From NCBI RefSeq assembly GCF_006716565.1, contig NZ_VFPG01000001.1:1612001-1676000 (forward strand): 64,000 bases of DNA, given 5' to 3'. This document shows, piece after piece, positions 1 through 8,970 of this stretch (the stretch's first letter is position 1; the number at the start of each line of letters is the position of its first letter). A program made the position numbers and the translations under genes. Source of the stretch: Nocardia bhagyanarayanae (lineage in GTDB: Bacteria > Actinomycetota > Actinomycetes > Mycobacteriales > Mycobacteriaceae). The notes beneath the pieces are model-generated. The model did no database searches. It was not told the DNA's origin and was given only the letters and a program-made list of their open reading frames with translations.

Positions 1-375
1 GGAACGCACCAAACGGCCCGCCGCTTCGGCATCCCATACCGCCCGCCAAATGCTGACGATCGTATCGCCGAGATCGTCGCCGCTGGCGATGAAACGGGCG
101 AAGCGACCGGCGGGCACCCTAGCAAGCACATCGCCGGGCAGCAGGTCGTCGAGGCTGCGGCAGCGGTAGCCGACGATGTGGGTCAGATACGAATTGATCT
201 CCGGCGCGTGGTCGACATAGGCGGTGGTCGGGGGTCCCGGTAGGCGGCGCGAGAGGATGCGTTTCCACGCTTCCTCCACCTTCGCGCGGCGTGGCCCCTC
301 GACCGCGAGCGCCGGGCTGCGAAGTACTGTGCCCGCCACCAGCGTCTCGGGACGGTCAACGACATTGAAATCCAC
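1..375 (-). CDS. GyrI-like effector-binding domain protein (partial, C-terminus off the left edge)
   Basis: Reading the minus strand from a GTG at 375 gives 125 residues with no stop, continuing past position 1. The translation (VDFNVVDRPETLVAG near the start, then YVDHAPEINSYLTHIVGY) has the look of the AraC-effector/GyrI-like small-molecule-binding fold, usually about 155-160 aa when stand-alone. An in-frame stop about 70 nt upstream limits the N-terminus, and AGGGGC about 6 nt before the GTG is a weak ribosome site. A stand-alone effector-binding domain is the most likely reading; fusion to another domain beyond the window cannot be excluded. Ligand unknown. Confidence 0.55.
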   Translation of the reverse strand, partial: MDFNVVDRPETLVAGTVLRSPALAVEGPRRAKVEEAWKRILSRRLPGPPTTAYVDHAPEINSYLTHIVGYRCRSLDDLLPGDVLARVPAGRFARFIASGDDLGDTIVSIWRAVWDAEAAGRLVRS

Positions 376-674
376 CGGCGTAGCCCCTATGTCTAGTCTG
401 TTTTCAATTGGCGGCGCTTCCGGGCCCCTCTGTTGGTCCGCCAGGCTACCGCCTTTCGGCCGGTCGCTCGCGCCGCTGCCGTCGTCGCTCGAGCGCATAT
501 CCTTCCGCATCGTCGCCATGGGACGGGCGTCGCCCCACGTTCACCTCGGCGCCGCTCGGTCGCGCTCTCACTCTGGCAAAACGATGCTGCCATGTCATGC
601 GTTCCCCGGAGGCTCGGTAGGTCACAAGATCGACTCGAGATGGGTTCGGTCACAGTTACCTGGCCGAAGACAGG
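376..674. other. Intergenic stretch without a recognisable gene
   Basis: About 300 bp between the effector-binding gene and the end of the PBP gene. Open frames here run in several registers without conserved motifs. It probably holds the upstream region of the leftward gene at 375; no clear hairpin terminator for the PBP gene was seen. Confidence 0.4.
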
Positions 675-2957
675 TCAGCCGGGCACCGGAACGCTCAGTC
701 CGGGGAAGATCTCGACCTGCCGCGGCTCCGGTGGCGGCGGCGGGATGACGATCGACGGCTCCTGCGGTTGCTGTTGCGGCTGAGGGGGATTCGGGTTCAG
801 TATGTCGTAGGGATTGCCCGGGCGCTGCTGCTGATTCCCACCCGCCGGGCCGCCCGCGGGTGCGATCGGGAACTGCTCGATCGGCGTGCCCTCGAGCGCC
901 TCGTCCATCACCTGCTTCCAGATGTCGGCGGGCAGGCCCGAACCGTAGATGTCCGCGCCGCGCGCGGTGTGAATCGGCTGCGACTGCTCGCTGCCGATCC
1001 AGACGGCGGTGGACAGCGAGGGCGTGAATCCGATCATCCAGGCGTCTTTGTTCTTGTCGGACTGGCCCAACTGGGTCGTGCCGGTCTTCGCGGCAGACGG
1101 TCGATTGCCCGCCAGCGCGTGCCCGTTGGAATAGGCGGCGATCGGCATCATCGCGGCGATGGTGTTCTCCGCGATGGCCGGCTTGATCCGCTGCTCCCCA
1201 GCCGGCAGCTGCTCGCCGACCTGCTGCTCGGGCGCGCCGCGATCGAGCAGCACCCGCCCGTCGCCGGTCTCGACCCGCTGCACGAAGTAGGGCTGGTGAT
1301 ACATGCCCGAGGCCGCGATGGTCGCGTAGGCCGAGGCCATGTCGATCGGGCGCACCAGATATTGCCCGAGCACGATGCCGTTGAGCGGCGGGCCGCCGTC
1401 CTCGGTGAGGGTCTTGCCCGCCACGCCGGGAATCTCCTCGGGGATGCCCGCCTGGTGCGCCGCTTCGGCGATCGCCTTCGGCCCCTCGAACATCGACATG
1501 GTCAGCCGGTAGAAGCTGGTGTTCAGCGAGCGCTTCAGCGATTCGGCCATGCTGCACTTGCCGCAGGATTCGCCGTCCACGTTGGTGATCCTGGTGCCGC
1601 GGTCGGTCACCGGCGCGCTGTCCAGCACGCGGGTCAGCGGGATGCTCTGCTGCTGCGCGGCGATCACGGCGAACACCTTGAACGCCGACCCCGTCTGCAG
1701 CGGCGCCTGCGCGAAGTCGTAGCCGATGCCGTCCTCGCCGCCGTAGTAGGCGCGCACCGCGCCGGACCGCGGATCGATCGAGACCACCGCGGCGCGCAGG
1801 TGCGGCGGCTGCGGGCCGAGCCGGTCGTGCACGGCGGTGAGCGCGGCCTGCTGGGCCCTGGCGTCGATGGTGGTGGTGATCCGCAGCGCGCCGGTGTTGA
1901 GCTCGCGCTCGCTGATGCCGGACGCGCGCAATTCGCGAAGCACTTGGGTGCGGATCAGACCCTCCGGACCGCGGGCGGCGTTGGCGTCGGGGATGTCGGT
2001 GATCGGCAGAATCGTCGGGAAGACAGTGGCGTCCCGGTGGCCCGGCGCGAGCACGCCCATCTCGACCATGCCGTCGAGCACGTACTGCCAGCGGGCCTTC
2101 AACTCCGGCAGGTGCGTCTCCGGATCAAGGATCGACGGCGTGCGGATGACGGCCGCGAGCACCGCGCCCTCGGCGAGCGTCAGTTGCGCGGGCTGCTTGC
2201 CGAAGTACGCCCTCGACGCCGCGGCGATGCCGTAAGAACCGCGCCCGTAGTAGATGGTGTTGAGGTAGGCGGCGAGGATGTCGTCCTTGCTCCACTGCCG
2301 CGCCATCTTGGCCGCGATGATCAGTTCGCGCATCTTGCGGGTCAGGGTGCGCTCCGAGCCGAGGAAGGCGTTCTTCACGTACTGCTGGGTGATGGTCGAG
2401 CCGCCGCCCGCGTCCTCCTTGCCCAACAGGTTGTCCCGGCCCGCGCGCAGGAAGCCCGAGGTCGAGTAGCCGGGGTTGGTGTAGAAATCGCGATCCTCCG
2501 CGGAGAGCACCGCGTCGCGCACCGGTTCGGGCACCTCGGAGAGCGGCACCGGACTCCGATTACCGTCCGGCGGAACGACTTTGGCGATCACGGTGCTGCC
2601 GTCCGAGGCCAGGATGGTGGCGATCTGATTGGTTTGTACGGCGGCCGGATCGGGGATCTCGGCGCTCCAGTACACCAGCACGAACAGCAGCGAGGGCACC
2701 GCGACGAACAGGATGAACAGGGCGAGCGCGAGCCGGCGGAGACGTTCGGCGCGGCTGCGCGGGGGCCGGTCGGGGTTCGTGGGCGGTGTCGGCTCCGCGG
2801 TGGGCCGAGTCTTCTTGGGGGCCTGCGTCTTCCGCGCACGTGTCTGCGGTGCGCGGCGCCGTTCCCGGAAGCCGGCGATGGAGGCGTGCTGCGGTGACGA
2901 TGGCTTGCCCCCGGCACCACGCTGGCCGCGTCGCTTGCCGAACGAGCTCACGATCAT
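675..2957 (-). CDS. Class A penicillin-binding protein (bifunctional glycosyltransferase/transpeptidase)
   Basis: Polymerises lipid II and cross-links peptidoglycan at the outer face of the membrane. The 760-aa product has a basic, Pro-rich cytoplasmic N-terminus (residues 1-73), one membrane segment (about 75-97), a GT51 domain with the catalytic-Glu motif AEDRDFY (E154) and the GGSTITQQ motif (about 185-192), then a transpeptidase domain with SxxK at S424-K427 (TGSAFK), SLN at 477-479 and KTG at 624-626. The tail is Pro/Gln-rich like mycobacterial PonA1; no PASTA repeat is seen. GGGAGGAG directly abuts the ATG at 2957, so translation may really start at the in-frame GTG 6 nt downstream (2951). 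Confidence 0.9.
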   Translation of the reverse strand: MIVSSFGKRRGQRGAGGKPSSPQHASIAGFRERRRAPQTRARKTQAPKKTRPTAEPTPPTNPDRPPRSRAERLRRLALALFILFVAVPSLLFVLVYWSAEIPDPAAVQTNQIATILASDGSTVIAKVVPPDGNRSPVPLSEVPEPVRDAVLSAEDRDFYTNPGYSTSGFLRAGRDNLLGKEDAGGGSTITQQYVKNAFLGSERTLTRKMRELIIAAKMARQWSKDDILAAYLNTIYYGRGSYGIAAASRAYFGKQPAQLTLAEGAVLAAVIRTPSILDPETHLPELKARWQYVLDGMVEMGVLAPGHRDATVFPTILPITDIPDANAARGPEGLIRTQVLRELRASGISERELNTGALRITTTIDARAQQAALTAVHDRLGPQPPHLRAAVVSIDPRSGAVRAYYGGEDGIGYDFAQAPLQTGSAFKVFAVIAAQQQSIPLTRVLDSAPVTDRGTRITNVDGESCGKCSMAESLKRSLNTSFYRLTMSMFEGPKAIAEAAHQAGIPEEIPGVAGKTLTEDGGPPLNGIVLGQYLVRPIDMASAYATIAASGMYHQPYFVQRVETGDGRVLLDRGAPEQQVGEQLPAGEQRIKPAIAENTIAAMMPIAAYSNGHALAGNRPSAAKTGTTQLGQSDKNKDAWMIGFTPSLSTAVWIGSEQSQPIHTARGADIYGSGLPADIWKQVMDEALEGTPIEQFPIAPAGGPAGGNQQQRPGNPYDILNPNPPQPQQQPQEPSIVIPPPPPEPRQVEIFPGLSVPVPG

Positions 2958-3238
2958 CTCCTCCCGGAGCGTCGGTCGAACCCCACCTGCACTGACAACG
3001 ATCGCCGAACGAAGCTATGAGCGGACTTTACCCCGCCCGCGCGGTTCGATGCCGCACACTGTCCCCAGCATTCCGCTTCTTAGACAAAGTAACCCGAATT
3101 CCACAGGCCAGCCGCGCACCGCGAACCCCGATGACTCAGCTCTCGGCCTGCCCGCATTCAAACGGCTCAACCTGCCGACCTAACGAAGCAATCCAGCCCT
3201 ACCAGCCCCGTCGGGAGCGAGCCCGACGAGCGACCGTT

Positions 3239-3324
3239 CGCGGCCGTCTCGCTTCCCAGCGCTCGAAGCGCATGCGACGAAGTCGCGAGTCTCGAGCGCT
3301 GGGAAGCGAGACATAAAGGCCGCG
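3239..3324. terminator. Long two-part hairpin downstream of the sugar ABC operon
   Basis: Positions 3246-3266 and 3292-3312 are perfect 21-bp inverted repeats. A further 7-bp arm pair (3239-3245 with 3318-3324) lies outside a 5-nt bulge, and the loop contains its own small stem (GCGAC/GTCGC, 3275-3287). It sits just past the stop of the leftward permease gene, so it may end that operon, but there is no U-tract and the size is unusual. The rest of the 2958-3389 gap holds no gene; the PBP promoter should lie just right of 2957. Confidence 0.6.
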
Positions 3325-3386
3325 AACACGCGCGCGCCAGCGCGCCGAAGACAGAGCCGCGAACACGCGCGCGCCAGCGCGCCGAT
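3319..3386. repeat. 30-bp direct repeat, two copies
   Basis: Positions 3319-3348 and 3357-3386 are identical 30-mers beginning GCCGCGAACACGCGCGC, spaced 38 bp start to start. Each contains a small GCGCGC/GCGCGC stem. The first copy overlaps the right arm of the long hairpin, so hairpin and repeat may form one composite intergenic element. Confidence 0.75.
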
Positions 3387-3389
3387 ATC

Positions 3390-4307
3390 TCAGCTCTTGA
3401 CGCCGCCTGCGGTCAGACCGGAGATGATGCGGCGCTGGAACAGCAGCACCATGATCACCAGCGGAATCGTGACGATCGTGCCCGCCGCCATGATCGCGGC
3501 GTAGGGCTGCACGAGCGGGTTGTTGCCGGAGAAACGGGCGATCGCGACGGTCACCGGCTCGGTCTGGTCGCTGGAGAGCAGCCGGGCGAGCAGGTACTCG
3601 TTCACCGCGGCGATGAAAGCCAGGATCGCGGTGGTGAACACGGCGGGCGCGGCCAGCGGCAGCATGACGAGGCGGAACGCCTGCATCTTGCTCGCGCCGT
3701 CGATGCGGGCCGCCTCTTCCAATTCCCACGGCAGCTCGGTGAAGAACGAGGCGAGGATGTAGACGGTCATCGGCAGCACGAACGAGATGTTCGGGATGAT
3801 CATCGCCTGGTATTCGCCGATCCAGCCCAGGTTGGTGAACAGCTGGAACAGCGGCGTCACCAGCACGACCACCGGGAACATCGAGGCGCTCAGGATCAGC
3901 CCGGCCACCACGTACTTGCCGCGGAAGGTCAGCCTGGCCAGCGCGTACGCGGCGAAGATGCCGATCACCAGCGCGATCGCCGTCGTGCACGCGCCGATGA
4001 TCACGCTGTTGATCAGTGCCTTGCCGAAGTCGTTGCCGCGGCTGGTGTCGAACGCGTTGCGGAAGTTCTCCAGCGTGACGTGCGTCGGCCACGGTGTGTT
4101 GTCGAACTGGTAGACCGGATCGCGGAACGCGGTGACGGCCATCCAATAGAACGGACCGAGCCCCCATACCAGCACGACGAGCACGCCGAGGTAGATGCGC
4201 GCCGACCCGAGCCGCTTGGTCCACGGCGCGCGCGGGACGGTGGTCGGTTCGGTCGCCATCGGCGCGCCTCCTGTCTCGCGGGTGCGCACCCGGTCACTCG
4301 TCGTCAT
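3390..4307 (-). CDS. Carbohydrate ABC transporter permease (SugB/MalG-like)
   Basis: One of two inner-membrane subunits of a sugar importer. The 305-aa product has about six hydrophobic segments and the binding-protein-dependent permease EAA loop near ELEEAARIDGASKMQAF, which docks on the ATPase. The start is set by an ATGA overlap with the stop of the upstream permease (ATG at 4307); a second in-frame ATG 16 codons on is possible. With the two upstream genes it forms an operon resembling the mycobacterial trehalose importer LpqY-SugA-SugB. The sugar is not provable from sequence, and no ATPase gene lies in the operon. Confidence 0.88.
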   Translation of the reverse strand: MTTSDRVRTRETGGAPMATEPTTVPRAPWTKRLGSARIYLGVLVVLVWGLGPFYWMAVTAFRDPVYQFDNTPWPTHVTLENFRNAFDTSRGNDFGKALINSVIIGACTTAIALVIGIFAAYALARLTFRGKYVVAGLILSASMFPVVVLVTPLFQLFTNLGWIGEYQAMIIPNISFVLPMTVYILASFFTELPWELEEAARIDGASKMQAFRLVMLPLAAPAVFTTAILAFIAAVNEYLLARLLSSDQTEPVTVAIARFSGNNPLVQPYAAIMAAGTIVTIPLVIMVLLFQRRIISGLTAGGVKS

Positions 4308-5338
4308 GCGCGCACCTTCCCCTCGCGCTGGGCCTCCTGAGTGCGAACGGCATTGGCGCCGAGGATCTTCACCAGCACGAAGGCCACCGCGAAGATCAGC
4401 AGGAAGGTGATGGTGGACAGGGCGGCCGCGCTGTTCGGTCCCTGCCGCACCTGGTCGACGACCAGGATCGAGACCGTGCGGGTCGACGGGTTGCCCAGCG
4501 TCATGATGGCGGGCAGGTCGAACATACGCAGCGCGTCCATGGTGCGGAACAGGATCGCCACCAGCAGTGCGGGTTTGAGCAGCGGCAGGGTGATCTGGGT
4601 GAATCGCTGCCAGGCCGAGGCGCCGTCGACCTTGGCCGCCTCGTACACGTCGTTCGGGATCACCTGCAGACCGGCGAGCAGCAGCAGCGCCATGAACGGC
4701 GTCGTCTTCCACACGTCGGCCGCGATCACCGCGAACCGCGCGGCCCACGGGTCCGAGGTCCACAGGATGTGCGTCCCGAGTACCCGGTTCACCACGCCGT
4801 CGTACTGGAACATGAACTCCCACAACCGCGCCGTGACCGCGGTCGGGATCGCCCACGGGATCAGCACCGCCGCGCGCAGCAGCGCCCGGCCCTTGAAGCT
4901 CTTGCCCATGACGATCGCCATGGCGAGGCCGATGGCGGCCTCCAGCGCCACGGTGATCACGGTGAAGAACAGCGTGACGCCGATGGCCATCCAGAACTGC
5001 GAGCCCAGATTGCCGGTGGGGCAGGCGATGGTCTCGCCGGTCGGCAGGGTGCACTGCTGCAGCAGCCAGTGCGTGTAGTTCGAGAATCCGGCGTTGCCGC
5101 CTTCCACGAACATGCCCGTGCTCGGGTCGAGCCCGGAGTCCTTCTGGAAGGACATGTACAGCGCGCGGAACACCGGATACCCGATGACCACCGCCAGCGC
5201 GATCAGCACCGGCGCGACGAACACCCAGGCTTTGCCGGAACGGCGCAGCTCCCAGGCCAGGCTCGCGCCGAAACCGCGTTTGCGCGGAAGGAATTCGTCG
5301 CTCGGCACGCGAGTGGCCGCTCCCGAAGGATCCGACAC
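4304..5338 (-). CDS. Carbohydrate ABC transporter permease (SugA/MalF-like)
   Basis: The 344-aa membrane protein has an N-terminal cytoplasmic stretch, about six transmembrane segments and an EAA loop (VYEAAKVDGASAWQRF). A long periplasmic insert after the first helix contains two Cys (QQCTLPTGETIACPTG). It starts with GTG preceded by AGGAGAGAG and overlaps the next permease by 4 nt, so the two membrane subunits are probably translated together. It partners the lipoprotein encoded 46 bp upstream and the downstream permease. Confidence 0.88.
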   Translation of the reverse strand: MSDPSGAATRVPSDEFLPRKRGFGASLAWELRRSGKAWVFVAPVLIALAVVIGYPVFRALYMSFQKDSGLDPSTGMFVEGGNAGFSNYTHWLLQQCTLPTGETIACPTGNLGSQFWMAIGVTLFFTVITVALEAAIGLAMAIVMGKSFKGRALLRAAVLIPWAIPTAVTARLWEFMFQYDGVVNRVLGTHILWTSDPWAARFAVIAADVWKTTPFMALLLLAGLQVIPNDVYEAAKVDGASAWQRFTQITLPLLKPALLVAILFRTMDALRMFDLPAIMTLGNPSTRTVSILVVDQVRQGPNSAAALSTITFLLIFAVAFVLVKILGANAVRTQEAQREGKVRA

Positions 5339-5384
5339 CGTTATCTCTCTCCTACGGGTTGGTCGGGTCCGTTGCGAAACTCGA

Positions 5385-6686
5385 TTACGATCCCGCGGTC
5401 TCGATGCCCTTCTGCATCCCCACGATCGCGTCGTCGACGGACTTGTTTCCGGTCAGGGCAGCATAGGCGTTGTCCTGGATGGCCTTGGACACCGCCGGGT
5501 AGAACGGGGTTACCGGGCGCGGCACCGCGCTCGCGATCGATTCCTTGAGCGCGGGCAGGTACGGCATCTTGGCGATCAGCGCCGGGTCGTCGTACATCGA
5601 GGCGCGCACCGAGGGCAGGGCGCCCGAGGCGATGATGTGCTGAGCGTCCTCGCTGATCAGGAAGCGCAGGAAGTCCAGCGCGGTGGCCTTGTTCTTGGAG
5701 AAGGCGCTGATGGCCGCGTTGTAGCCGCCGAGCGTGGAGGCGCCGACGCCGTTCTCGCCGGGCAGCGGCGCGACCGCGAACTTGTCCTTCACCAGCGAGG
5801 ATTCGGCGCCCGCGTCACCGAAGGTGGACGGCCACGCGCGCAGGAACATCAGCTTGCCCTGGGTGAAGGCGTTGGCCGATTCCGGCTCCTTGAAAGTGAT
5901 GGCCTCTTTCGGGATGTCGCCGTTGTTGTAGGCGGTGACCAGGGTGTTCAGACCGGCGCGCGCCTGCGGGCTGTCCACCGTCGGCGTCTTGCCGTCGGCG
6001 CCGACGAAGGTGCCGCCGAAGCCGTTGATCACCTCGGAGGTGTTCACCGTCAGGCCTTCGTAGGGCGCGAACTGGCCCGCGTAGCAGCCGATGTTGTTGT
6101 CGCGCGCGATCTGGCACTGGCCGAGCATCTCGCCCCAGGTCTTCGGCGGGTTCGGGACCAGGTCCTTGCGGTAGAACAGCAGGCCGCCGTTGGTGTTGCG
6201 CGGCGCGGCGTAGAGCGTGTTGTTGTAGGTGGCGCTGGCGACCGGCGGGGAGAGCAGCGTCGAAGTGTCGATGGCGAAGGAGTCCTTCAGCGGCTGGATC
6301 CAGCCCTTGGCGGCGAACTCGGCGGTCCACGGCACGTCGAGGGCGACCACGTCGTAGTTGGACTGCTTGGAGCGCATGTGCTCGACCAGGTCGTCGTACT
6401 GCTGCGAGGCGTCGTTCGACTGCTCCTTGAACGTCACCTGCTCGTCGGGATGCGAGGCGTTCCAGCGCTCGATGAGCTGCTTGACCACACCGGTCTCGGT
6501 GGTGTCCTTGCCCTCGACGTAGGTGATCGGGCCGCGCCCGGTCAGGTTCTGGCTCGTCGGGTTGCCGCCGTTGTCGCTGGTGCACGCGCTGGTGAAGGTA
6601 GCCGTCAGCAGCGCGACCGAGGCGGCCGCCAGCGCGGCCCGTGGCACGAGCGACGAACGTAGGGACGACACCTTCTTCAAAGCCAT
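5385..6686 (-). CDS. Sugar ABC transporter substrate-binding lipoprotein (LpqY/ThuE-like)
   Basis: The 433-aa extracellular binding protein has an N-terminal signal with a lipobox ending at C35 (FTSAC), after which comes the solute-binding fold. The stretch VVALDVPWTAEFAAKGW and the C-terminal RPVTPFYPAVS match the pattern of mycobacterial LpqY, the trehalose-binding lipoprotein. The ATG at 6686 has GGAG 8 nt upstream; an in-frame ATG 13 codons earlier lacks this. First gene of the leftward operon, transcribed away from the DUF2786 gene. Trehalose is an inference from family resemblance; other oligosaccharides are possible. Confidence 0.85.
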   Translation of the reverse strand: MALKKVSSLRSSLVPRAALAAASVALLTATFTSACTSDNGGNPTSQNLTGRGPITYVEGKDTTETGVVKQLIERWNASHPDEQVTFKEQSNDASQQYDDLVEHMRSKQSNYDVVALDVPWTAEFAAKGWIQPLKDSFAIDTSTLLSPPVASATYNNTLYAAPRNTNGGLLFYRKDLVPNPPKTWGEMLGQCQIARDNNIGCYAGQFAPYEGLTVNTSEVINGFGGTFVGADGKTPTVDSPQARAGLNTLVTAYNNGDIPKEAITFKEPESANAFTQGKLMFLRAWPSTFGDAGAESSLVKDKFAVAPLPGENGVGASTLGGYNAAISAFSKNKATALDFLRFLISEDAQHIIASGALPSVRASMYDDPALIAKMPYLPALKESIASAVPRPVTPFYPAVSKAIQDNAYAALTGNKSVDDAIVGMQKGIETAGS

Positions 6687-6868
6687 CGCGAACACTCCAT
6701 GGGTACGACGTGAGCAGCAGCACACCCTGCCGGTTGCACAACGGAAGATACATGGTGTTCATCCGCCACGCCCGAAGAGCGGTCCAGAAGTGCTGGTCGC
6801 GGAGGATGTCGGGAGAGCGACGGGCGGCGGGCGCACGGTGTCGGGGCCCGCGGTTACTCTGGCTGCCG

Positions 6869-7714
6869 ATGACTTCGCCGAACGCGGTTCCCGATCGGAT
6901 GCTCACACGCATCGGCGGTCTGCTGCGCAAGGCCGAGGCCACCGACAACGAGCACGAGGCCGAGGCGTTCCTCGCCGCGGCGCAGCGGCTGGCCACCCGT
7001 TCCTCGATCGATCTCGCGGTGGCGCGGGCGCACATCGCCGGGCGCGAGCGCAGGCCGACGCCGGTGCAGCGGGTCGTCCCGATCGGCGAGCCGGGTAAGA
7101 AAGGGCTGCGCACCTATGTGCAGCTGTTCGTCGCGATCGCGCAGGCCAACGACGTGCGCTGCGATGTTGCCCGCACCTCCACCCAGGTCTACGCCTACGG
7201 CTTCGACACCGACATCGACACCTGCGAGGCGCTCTACGCCAGCCTGCTCGTTCAAATGGTGCGCGCGTCCGACCACTACATAAAGTCGGGACAGTACCGT
7301 TCGGCCACCGTCGAGAAGGTCGTCAGCGAAAAGCGCTGGGGCCGCACGGTACAGCGCCGCGTCCAAGCCCCTGCGGCACCCGTGACCGCCCGGCTGAACT
7401 TCCAGATGGCCTTCGCCGCGCGCATCGGCCGCAGGCTCGCCGAGGTGAAATCGGAAGTGGAAGCCGAAGCGGTGGCGCCGGAAACGGCGTCCGCGGGCAC
7501 CGCCCTCGCCCTGCGCGACAAAGAACTGGAACTCACCGACTTCTACACCCGCACCTCGGAAGCCCGCGGCACCTGGCGCGGGCCCCAAGCGTCGGCCGGA
7601 CACTCGGCGGCCGCCCGGCGCGCGGGTGATCGCGCCGGCCAGGCGGCGCGGTTGGGGACTTCACCCGAATTGGGTGGGGTGCGCGGGCAGTTGTCCTCGG
7701 GCGCGGGTGGGTGA
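6869..7714 (+). CDS. DUF2786 domain-containing protein
   Basis: The 281-aa product opens with the DUF2786 signature (MLTRIGGLLRKAEATDNEHE, residues about 11-30), a short helical region found in phage-like and actinobacterial proteins of unknown function. The middle (to about residue 215) is conserved-looking and mostly soluble. The last part is Ala/Arg/Gly-rich, and its final codons lie inside a 105-bp tandem duplication, so the C-terminus may have been altered by the repeat. TACTCT lies 8 nt before the ATG, compatible with leaderless translation. In actinobacteria DUF2786 genes often neighbour TIGR04338 metallohydrolase genes, as here. Confidence 0.8.
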   Translation: MTSPNAVPDRMLTRIGGLLRKAEATDNEHEAEAFLAAAQRLATRSSIDLAVARAHIAGRERRPTPVQRVVPIGEPGKKGLRTYVQLFVAIAQANDVRCDVARTSTQVYAYGFDTDIDTCEALYASLLVQMVRASDHYIKSGQYRSATVEKVVSEKRWGRTVQRRVQAPAAPVTARLNFQMAFAARIGRRLAEVKSEVEAEAVAPETASAGTALALRDKELELTDFYTRTSEARGTWRGPQASAGHSAAARRAGDRAGQAARLGTSPELGGVRGQLSSGAGG

Positions 7715-7894
7715 GTCACCGGGTGCCGCTGCGTGGGCGGTCGGGCAGGTCGGCCGGTGGGTACAGCGCTCCGGTGTGGAGTCGGGCCCGGGCAGTTGTC
7801 CTCGGCCGCGGGTGGGTGAGTCGCCGGGTGCCGCTGCGTGGGCGGTCGGATAGGTCGGCCGGTGGGTACAGCGCTCCGGTGTGGAGTCGGGCCC
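7685..7894. repeat. 105-bp tandem duplication
   Basis: Copy 1 (7685-7789) and copy 2 (7790-7894) match at 101 of 105 positions by eye. Copy 1 begins inside the last codons of the DUF2786 gene. The period is a multiple of three, so the duplication keeps reading frames open and creates artificial repeat peptides. Confidence 0.85.
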
Positions 7895-8441
7895 GGGCTA
7901 TCGCAGCCGGTGCGGCGCGGTGATTCCGCGGATGGAGTCGCGTGGGGGATCGAGCTGCCGATTCACCGGCTCAGTAAGCAGCTCACAGCGTGCTGCCGGT
8001 TCAGGGCGCACGGCCGGGCAGGTCGACGGGGCTGGGCGGGGTGCGTGGTGGGGTGATCGGCGGTCCGGTGTCGAGGTCGGGCGCGTCGCCCTATGGGGCG
8101 GCGCTGCCGATCTTCGGTGTTCGCGGGTAAGTCGTCGGGTGTCGCGCGGGCCAGGTGGCGCGGCTGGGGACGTCACCCGAATTGTGCTGGGCCAGAGGGT
8201 CGTCGACTTCCGGTGCGAGTCGGCGGGCCGTCAGGTGCTGGGCGGGTCAAGCGGCGTGATTGGGTGTATCACCCGAATAGGCCGGGGGGCAGAGGTCATT
8301 CGACTTTCGGGGGCGGGTGAGCCGTCAGGTACCCGGTGGGCTGGACGGCGCGCTTGGATGGTTCGCGTGGATTGGGCCGGGTCCGCGACCTACCGATCTT
8401 CGGTATGCGTGGGCGGCCGGTAGGCGACGGGCAGTGCCGCT
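7715..8441. other. Repetitive noncoding tract between the DUF2786 and metallohydrolase genes
   Basis: Over 700 bp with no convincing gene. Besides the 105-bp duplication, a motif around TCACCCGAATT recurs at about 7662, 8174 and 8268, the first two preceded by GGCGCGGYTGGGGAC. The plus strand is rich in GGG/GTG and poor in C-runs. Short ORFs merely translate these repeats. Confidence 0.6.
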
Positions 8442-8954
8442 GTGAGTGTGCGAGATGTACAGCGCGGCAAGGTGTACGACGCCGAGCAGCTGGTTCGCGG
8501 GATGTTCGATCGGGCCGACGAGCACGGCAACCGCACCGTCGAACTCTACGGCTCCCAGATCACCTTGCCGATCGAGCGCCGTTTCGCCTCGGTGGCGTCG
8601 GTCCAGACCTATGCTGACAAGGTGCTCGCCCTCAATTGGGTTCGGGCCCAATGGGATCGAGCCGAGGTGCCGGTTCGGGTGCGGTCGCGTGCCGGAGCGA
8701 CCGCCGCTCACTACGAAGCGGCCGACGCGGTCCTCGCGGTGCCGCTGCACACCGGCGGCACCGCGTGGGCTCTGCGCGAACTGGTCGTGCTGCACGAACT
8801 CGCCCACCATCTGGAACCCGCCGCCGACAAAGTCGCCCCTCATGGCCCCGAGTTCTGCACCCGCTACCTCGAACTTGTGGACGGCATCATCGGCCCGGAA
8901 GCCGCCCTACTGCTGCGAACCACAATGCTCAGCTGCGGCGTCCACTTCGGCTAG
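8442..8954 (+). CDS. TIGR04338-family putative metallohydrolase
   Basis: The 170-aa product has a gluzincin-type zinc site HELAHH at about residues 119-124 within LVVLHELAHHLEP, followed by HGPEFCTRYLELV, the arrangement of the TIGR04338 actinobacterial family. His and His of the HExxH-like motif would bind zinc and Glu would activate water; the substrate is unknown. No signal peptide, so probably cytosolic. The start is a GTG at 8442. It follows the DUF2786 gene on the same strand, a pairing seen in related genera, but a long repeat tract separates them. Confidence 0.85.
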   Translation: MSVRDVQRGKVYDAEQLVRGMFDRADEHGNRTVELYGSQITLPIERRFASVASVQTYADKVLALNWVRAQWDRAEVPVRVRSRAGATAAHYEAADAVLAVPLHTGGTAWALRELVVLHELAHHLEPAADKVAPHGPEFCTRYLELVDGIIGPEAALLLRTTMLSCGVHFG

Positions 8955-8970
8955 GAGCGCGAAGTCCGCG

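Noticed and set aside
768..2897. 709-aa ORF antisense to the PBP gene
   Set aside because: Shadow of the PBP frame in GC-rich DNA; Arg/Gly/Val-biased, no domain, while the opposite strand has full PBP motifs.
7626..7853. Small ORF with repeated Gly/Ala/Trp peptide
   Set aside because: The peptide repeat is simply the 105-bp DNA duplication; it overlaps the DUF2786 gene out of frame.
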